A stretch of 64,000 bases of DNA, taken from positions 1-64,000 of the forward strand of contig JAKLGA010000019.1 in assembly GCA_022710975.1 (NCBI GenBank), read 5' to 3'. The translations under genes were made by a program, and so were the position numbers. Numbering within the stretch: the stretch's first letter is position 1; every line of letters begins with the position of its first letter. The DNA comes from Myxococcota bacterium (GTDB lineage Bacteria; Myxococcota; B64-G9). Of the stretch, positions 60,372 to 64,000 are shown piece after piece. The notes under the pieces are model-generated. The model saw only the letters and a list, made by a program, of their open reading frames with translations, did no database searches and had not been told where the DNA came from.

Positions 60372-61832
60372 GTGGTTGAGGAGGCGAAGAAACCTGCTGT
60401 CCCCGCGCCCGCCGCGGGCGAGCCCGAGAGCCGGCGCCAGCACCCCCGGGTCGACTTCTTCCAGAAGGTGCGGGTGCTGGTGCCCGGCGAGGAGACCTCG
60501 GTGGATCTGTTCGCCGCCAACGTCTCCGAGGGCGGCATGTTCCTGCGCAGCAACCAGCCGCTGCCCAAGGGCAAGAGGGTCGAGCTGGAGTTCGATGTCC
60601 CCACGGGCAAGGTGCGCGTGGAGGACGGCGAGGTGGTCTGGAGCCGGCCCTTCGAGCCCATCAGCCTCGACGGCCAGCCGGCCGGCATGGGCATCGAGTT
60701 CAAGGAGATGTCGCCCACCGCCCGGCAGACCATCGAAGACTTCATCGAGGACGCGCTGGACGAGGCTCCCGCGCAAGGGCAATCCATGAAGCTACCCCTG
60801 CAGCCCCCCGAAGGACCGCCCCTCGATTCCCTGCCGCCCCGGGAGGACACGAGCCGCGCGGTGGTGACCAACCCCACCCCGGTCGGTCCTCCGCCGGGCT
60901 TCCAGTCCGCGCCGGTGCCGCTCGCGCCTCCCGAGGAGCCCGCTCCCGCGCCGGCCGCGGCCAGCGCCCCCCAGGCGGCGGAGCCGTCCTGGCCCGACTT
61001 CCAGCTCGACGCCGTGCCCCTGCAGCCGGTGGGGCCGGCCTCCGGGCCTGCCTCCATCTCGAAGCAGCCCACGGATCCGGGCTCCGGACCCGGTCGCGGA
61101 CCTGGTTCCGGAAGCGGAGCGGGCCGCGTCTCCGACCCGGATGCCGGCGCGCTGGATCTGTCCGCTCCACCGGCCCCGAGGACGCGGCTGCTGCTCTTCG
61201 TCGGGTTCGTCGTGGTGGTGGCGGTGACCACGTTCCTGACGCTGTTCCTGATCGAGCCGTTCGACGACGCCGACCAGCCCGGCAGCTCCGGGCCCATCGC
61301 CGTGGCGCCACCACCCGTGGGCCCGGAACCCCCCAAGCCCGAGGCGCCCAAGCCCGAGGCGTCCAAGCCCGAGGCCCCCAAGCCCGAGGCCCCCAAGCCC
61401 GAGGCCCCCAAGCCCGAGGCCCCCAAGCCCGAGGCCCCCAAGCCCGAGGCCCCCACGCCCGAGGCCCCCACGCCCGAGCCGCCCAGGCCCAATCCGGAGC
61501 CCGCCGCGCCAGCGGCCGGGCTGGCCACGGTGAGCCTGCCCGTGTTCACCCAGGCAGGAAGTGGCTGGCGGATGGAGATCGCGGCCACCGGGCCCGTCCA
61601 GTGGAAGACCTTCACCCTGAAGGATCCTGCCCGCCTGGCCATCGACGTGCAGGGCGCGGACTTCCAGGGCAAGCGTATGGCGCTCGACAACCCGGCCCCC
61701 GTGGTGGCCCGGGTGCGGGTCGGCAAGCAGCCCACCTTCCTGCGCTACGTGCTGGACTTCGGCGGAGCCCTCCCCAGGCACGAGATCCAGAAGGGCCCGC
61801 AGAAGCTGGTGATCGTGTTCCCCGCGCCCTGA
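60372..61832 (+). CDS. PilZ-TM-AMIN domain protein, probable leaderless start
   Basis: A 486-residue protein linking c-di-GMP binding to the cell wall. The N-terminal PilZ domain (about 20-130) has both binding motifs: RRQHPR (RxxxR, Arg22/Arg26) and NVSEGG (Asn50-Val-Ser52-x-x-Gly55). A Pro-rich linker precedes one membrane helix (about 272-293, LLLFVGFVVVVAVTTFLTLFLI), then a KPEAP repeat, and a C-terminal AMIN domain (about 385-486: WKTFTLKDPARLAIDVQGADFQ; VRVGKQPTFLRYVLDFG). AMIN domains target proteins to peptidoglycan in AmiC and PilQ. No ribosome-binding site precedes GTG 60372, and the promoter sits right upstream, so translation may be leaderless. Confidence 0.85.
   Translation: MVEEAKKPAVPAPAAGEPESRRQHPRVDFFQKVRVLVPGEETSVDLFAANVSEGGMFLRSNQPLPKGKRVELEFDVPTGKVRVEDGEVVWSRPFEPISLDGQPAGMGIEFKEMSPTARQTIEDFIEDALDEAPAQGQSMKLPLQPPEGPPLDSLPPREDTSRAVVTNPTPVGPPPGFQSAPVPLAPPEEPAPAPAAASAPQAAEPSWPDFQLDAVPLQPVGPASGPASISKQPTDPGSGPGRGPGSGSGAGRVSDPDAGALDLSAPPAPRTRLLLFVGFVVVVAVTTFLTLFLIEPFDDADQPGSSGPIAVAPPPVGPEPPKPEAPKPEASKPEAPKPEAPKPEAPKPEAPKPEAPKPEAPTPEAPTPEPPRPNPEPAAPAAGLATVSLPVFTQAGSGWRMEIAATGPVQWKTFTLKDPARLAIDVQGADFQGKRMALDNPAPVVARVRVGKQPTFLRYVLDFGGALPRHEIQKGPQKLVIVFPAP
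61330..61475 (+). repeat. KPEAP tandem repeat, 15-bp unit
   Basis: Ten consecutive five-residue units of the KPEAP/TPEAP type (unit aagcccgaggccccc) between the membrane helix and the AMIN domain of the PilZ protein. Six adjacent units are identical at the DNA level. Probably a rigid, wall-spanning spacer of variable length. Confidence 0.85.
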
Positions 61833-61839
61833 GCAGGGC

Positions 61840-62184
61840 TCAGGCCCGCACGGCCCGCGAGAGCTCCTCGAGCGTGAAGGGCTTGGCCAGCGAGCCGTCC
61901 ACCCCGGGTGGTCGCTCGCCGCCTGGATCGCCGCTCACCAGGATCACCCTCGCGGCCTGGCCGCCCGGCAAGCCGCGCAGCTGCCGGGCCACCTCGAGCC
62001 CGTCCAGATCGGGGAGCTGCCGGTCGAGCAGCACCAGCTCGCAGGCCTGCGCGCGGAAGGACCGCAGCGCCGAGCCCCCGTCCACGGCCAGCTCGCAGGT
62101 GTATCCGAGCCGGGCGAGCATCACCCGCAGCAGCTCGCGGCTGACCGGGTCGTCATCGACCACCAGGATCCGCAGGCCCGCCAT
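61840..62184 (-). CDS. single-domain response regulator receiver
   Basis: A 114-residue CheY-like receiver. The acidic pocket ILVVDDDPVSRE, the phospho-acceptor Asp in LVLLDRQLPDLDG, and the Lys in GSLAKPFTLEEL are present. There is no output domain. ATG at 62184 (MAGLRILVV) is used; GTG at 62193 is an alternative. It overlaps the end of the upstream VKOR-DsbA gene by 32 bp on the same strand in another frame, so expression is coupled. Cognate kinase not in the window. Confidence 0.85.
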   Translation of the reverse strand: MAGLRILVVDDDPVSRELLRVMLARLGYTCELAVDGGSALRSFRAQACELVLLDRQLPDLDGLEVARQLRGLPGGQAARVILVSGDPGGERPPGVDGSLAKPFTLEELSRAVRA

Positions 62185-63586
62185 CCTTCGCACCCTCCCC
62201 GGCCCGGTGTCTGCGCACAGCCTCCAGCCACCAGGCTCGATCCTTCTGCCCCAGCACCTTCTCGTCCCCCAGCAGGAACGCGGGGGTCCCGCGGAACTGC
62301 TGCGCCAGGCCCGCCTCGATGTCGCGCTGCACGAGTCCGGGAGCGTCCGCGCCGCGCATGCACTCGCGGAAGCGCTCCACGTCCAGGCCCAGCTCTCCGG
62401 CCAGCATGCTCAGGCCGCCTGCGTCCAGGCCGCCCCGGCGCGCGAACAGGGCGTCGTTCATCTTCCAGAAGGCATCCTGCCGGTCCGCGCACACCGCCGC
62501 CAGGGCGCTGTCGCAGGCGTGCAGGTGGAAGGGGCGCTTCAGCATGCGGTTGCACCTGCGGTCCAGGGGGAAGTGCAGGTGCACCAGCCTGACCCAATCG
62601 CGGTTCTCGCGCACCACCTGGCGCACGCTCTCGTGGGCCCGGCCGCAGAACGGGCACTCGTAGTCCGAGAACTCGACGATGGTCACCTCGGGCTCGGCCG
62701 CGCCGATCCAGGCGTGGCCCTCGGGCGTGCGGCCGGTGGCCATGCCCTCGAGCCCCCCGGCCAGCGCTGCCGGCCCGCGCGGGTACAGGCGCGGGACCAG
62801 CACCAGCACCGCGGCGACCGCGCCCGCGGCCAGCAGGCACAGGCCGAGCCCCAGCGCGCGACGCCGGAAGGGGAAGGCCAGATCGTGGGCCAGGCTGCCC
62901 GCCCAGGCCCGCGCGCCGGCCAGCGGAGCCCGGGCGAGGAACGCGAGCAGCAGGGCGAGCGCCGGCAGCCCCAGGCCGAGCATCCACGGCCAGGCGTCCA
63001 CCAGCGCCTCGGGCGCGTGCAGGCTGAAGGCGGCCAGGCCGGCCAGCAGGCCCAGCAGCGGCAGGCTGGCCGCCGCGCGACCCGGCACGCCGGTCTGCCG
63101 CAGGCCCAGCGCGCACGCCACGGCGCCGAGGGCGTTGACCAGGTAGAGCAGCGCGCAGAACAGGCACAGGGACTGGATGATGGCATGGCTGACGAGCCCC
63201 AGGAAGGCGGACACGCCCACCGAGGCCGCGTTGAGCGCCGACAGGATCCCCCAGGGCCAGGGCGGCCGCCTTGCCAGGAGCCCCCACCCGAGCAGGACGA
63301 GGAGCAGGCCGTAGAACAGGATGCCCCAGGTGGCCACCGGCACCCCGGCCACCCGGCTGTAGGAGCTCATGGCCGCCGTGTCGCAGTTCACGTGCTCGCT
63401 CAGCGCGCAGAAGGACACATGGCCCGGCTGGTTGTGCACCTGCCAGTGCAGCACCGCGAGGTACACGGCGGCCCCCAGGCCCACCAGGCACAGGGCCATC
63501 AGCACCAGGGACCAGCGCCGGGCAGGGCGCGCCGCCGGCGCGGCCGCGGACTTCGGTGCGGGGCTCGGGGGAGCGCGACGGGGCAT
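62153..63586 (-). CDS. VKOR-DsbA fusion thiol oxidoreductase
   Basis: A 477-residue membrane protein. The N-terminal vitamin K epoxide reductase domain (about 25-160) carries the Cys pair in CALSEHVNCD, the WGILFYG segment, and the CxxC in SLCLFCALLY. About three more membrane helices follow (180-275). The C-terminal DsbA-like thioredoxin domain (about 300-455) has FSDYECPFCGRAH with the CxxC site and FRGTPAFLLG with the cis-Pro. The protein forms disulphides in exported proteins: DsbA-like oxidation recharged by the VKOR part with quinone as the likely acceptor. This fits the many Cys-rich secreted proteins in the window. ATG at 63586. Confidence 0.9.
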   Translation of the reverse strand: MPRRAPPSPAPKSAAAPAARPARRWSLVLMALCLVGLGAAVYLAVLHWQVHNQPGHVSFCALSEHVNCDTAAMSSYSRVAGVPVATWGILFYGLLLVLLGWGLLARRPPWPWGILSALNAASVGVSAFLGLVSHAIIQSLCLFCALLYLVNALGAVACALGLRQTGVPGRAAASLPLLGLLAGLAAFSLHAPEALVDAWPWMLGLGLPALALLLAFLARAPLAGARAWAGSLAHDLAFPFRRRALGLGLCLLAAGAVAAVLVLVPRLYPRGPAALAGGLEGMATGRTPEGHAWIGAAEPEVTIVEFSDYECPFCGRAHESVRQVVRENRDWVRLVHLHFPLDRRCNRMLKRPFHLHACDSALAAVCADRQDAFWKMNDALFARRGGLDAGGLSMLAGELGLDVERFRECMRGADAPGLVQRDIEAGLAQQFRGTPAFLLGDEKVLGQKDRAWWLEAVRRHRAGEGAKDGGPADPGGR

Positions 63587-63608
63587 GCGGTTCTCCGCGC
63601 CGGGAACG

Positions 63609-64000
63609 TCAGGGCAGCTTCTGCAGCAGCTGCTTGATCGCCGGGGTGCGCCGGTCCTTCGGCTTGAGCTCGACGAACTTCTGCAGGGCCGCGCGGCCGC
63701 GCTCCTTGTCCTTGAGGTGCAGGTAGACGCCGCCCAGCTCGTAGTAGGCATCGGCGTAGGCGGGATCGAGCTCCGTCGCCCTCTCCAGCGCGAGCGCCGC
63801 GTCCTGGGGCTTCTTCAGGTAGAACAGCGTGCGGCCGTGCAGGTAGTGCAGCACGGGGTCCCTCGGGGCGCGCTTGACCCACGGCGCGAGGTGCGCCAGG
63901 GCCGGGGCGTACCTCTTCTTCTGCAGCAGCTTGAGGCCGTGCTCCTCGGCGGCCCGCGTGGCCGCGTCCGCCTTGAACCTGGGCGGCGGCGGCTGGTCGG
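63609..64000 (-). CDS. TPR protein, 5' end outside the window
   Basis: The gene enters from the right edge; its last about 130 residues are present. TPR repeats are clear: AAEEHGLKLLQKKRYAPALAHL, PVLHYLHGRTLFYLKKPQDAALALERATEL, and YADAYYELGGVYLHLKDKERGRAAL, ending KLP. The start and N-terminus are unknown. The stop is 22 bp before the VKOR-DsbA start, so the two may form an operon. Confidence 0.8.
   Translation of the reverse strand, partial: DQPPPPRFKADAATRAAEEHGLKLLQKKRYAPALAHLAPWVKRAPRDPVLHYLHGRTLFYLKKPQDAALALERATELDPAYADAYYELGGVYLHLKDKERGRAALQKFVELKPKDRRTPAIKQLLQKLP

Overview
The window is very GC-rich and gene-dense. It most likely comes from a member of the Myxococcota (the former deltaproteobacterial myxobacteria and relatives). 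The evidence is two giant secreted proteins with thrombospondin type 3 calcium-binding repeats and a Cys/hydrophobic/Arg tail of the MYXO-CTERM type, several Cys-rich lipoproteins (one with MopE-like DNDCDG motifs), PilZ and FecR-type envelope regulators, and the conserved block ispE-spoVG-prs-rplY-pth-rpsF-rpsR-rplI-dnaB. No rRNA, tRNA, CRISPR array or insertion sequence was found.

Layout. 1-5922 (minus): a MoxR/Bat operon (MoxR ATPase, DUF58, BatD-like protein, BatA, BatB, and a BatC-like TPR protein cut by the left edge), mostly joined by 4-bp start/stop overlaps. 6089-7697 (plus): a three-gene operon of a small protein, a DUF1844 protein and an HtrA-like lipoprotein that has lost two catalytic residues. 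8050-18158 (minus): two tandem giant paralogs with 12 versus 5 thrombospondin repeats and patches of near-identity that suggest gene conversion. 18315-21104 (minus): a tandem fusion of two tyrosine phenol-lyase-like domains, the first apparently lacking the PLP lysine. 21503-27529: a PGRP/amidase lipoprotein, an orphan acyl-CoA synthetase alpha subunit, ClpB, and an E2-type acyltransferase without a lipoyl domain. 27662-31134 (plus): a four-gene cluster (membrane-anchored substrate-binding-like protein, HAD phosphatase, PfkB kinase, nucleoside phosphorylase). 31228-41000: asnS, a small Cys protein, an M14 carboxypeptidase lipoprotein, a Cys-rich/beta-helix lipoprotein with an AT-rich 3' half, and three minus-strand lipoproteins including a lipase.

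41140-47754 (plus) is the housekeeping core: isoprenoid, PRPP, ribosomal and replication genes. 47764-50727 holds a response regulator with a degenerate GGDEF domain and an ECF sigma/anti-sigma pair whose anti-sigma factor carries FecR and TPR-like segments. 50697-64000 is an envelope-centred accessory region: Fis-like protein, hopene-type glycosyltransferase, phosphoglycolate phosphatase, Cys-rich lipoprotein, Yip1-thioredoxin fusion, TPR membrane protein, degenerate M23 protein, a PilZ-TM-AMIN protein with a probable leaderless start, a receiver protein, a VKOR-DsbA fusion, and a TPR protein cut by the right edge.

Themes: envelope maintenance (MoxR/Bat, HtrA-like, M23-like, AMIN, PGRP), oxidative thiol chemistry outside the cytoplasm serving many disulphide-rich secreted proteins, and repeated retention of enzyme folds with lost catalytic residues (HtrA, phenol-lyase N-half, M23, GGDEF). 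Functions are inferred by eye from motifs. No database search was run.
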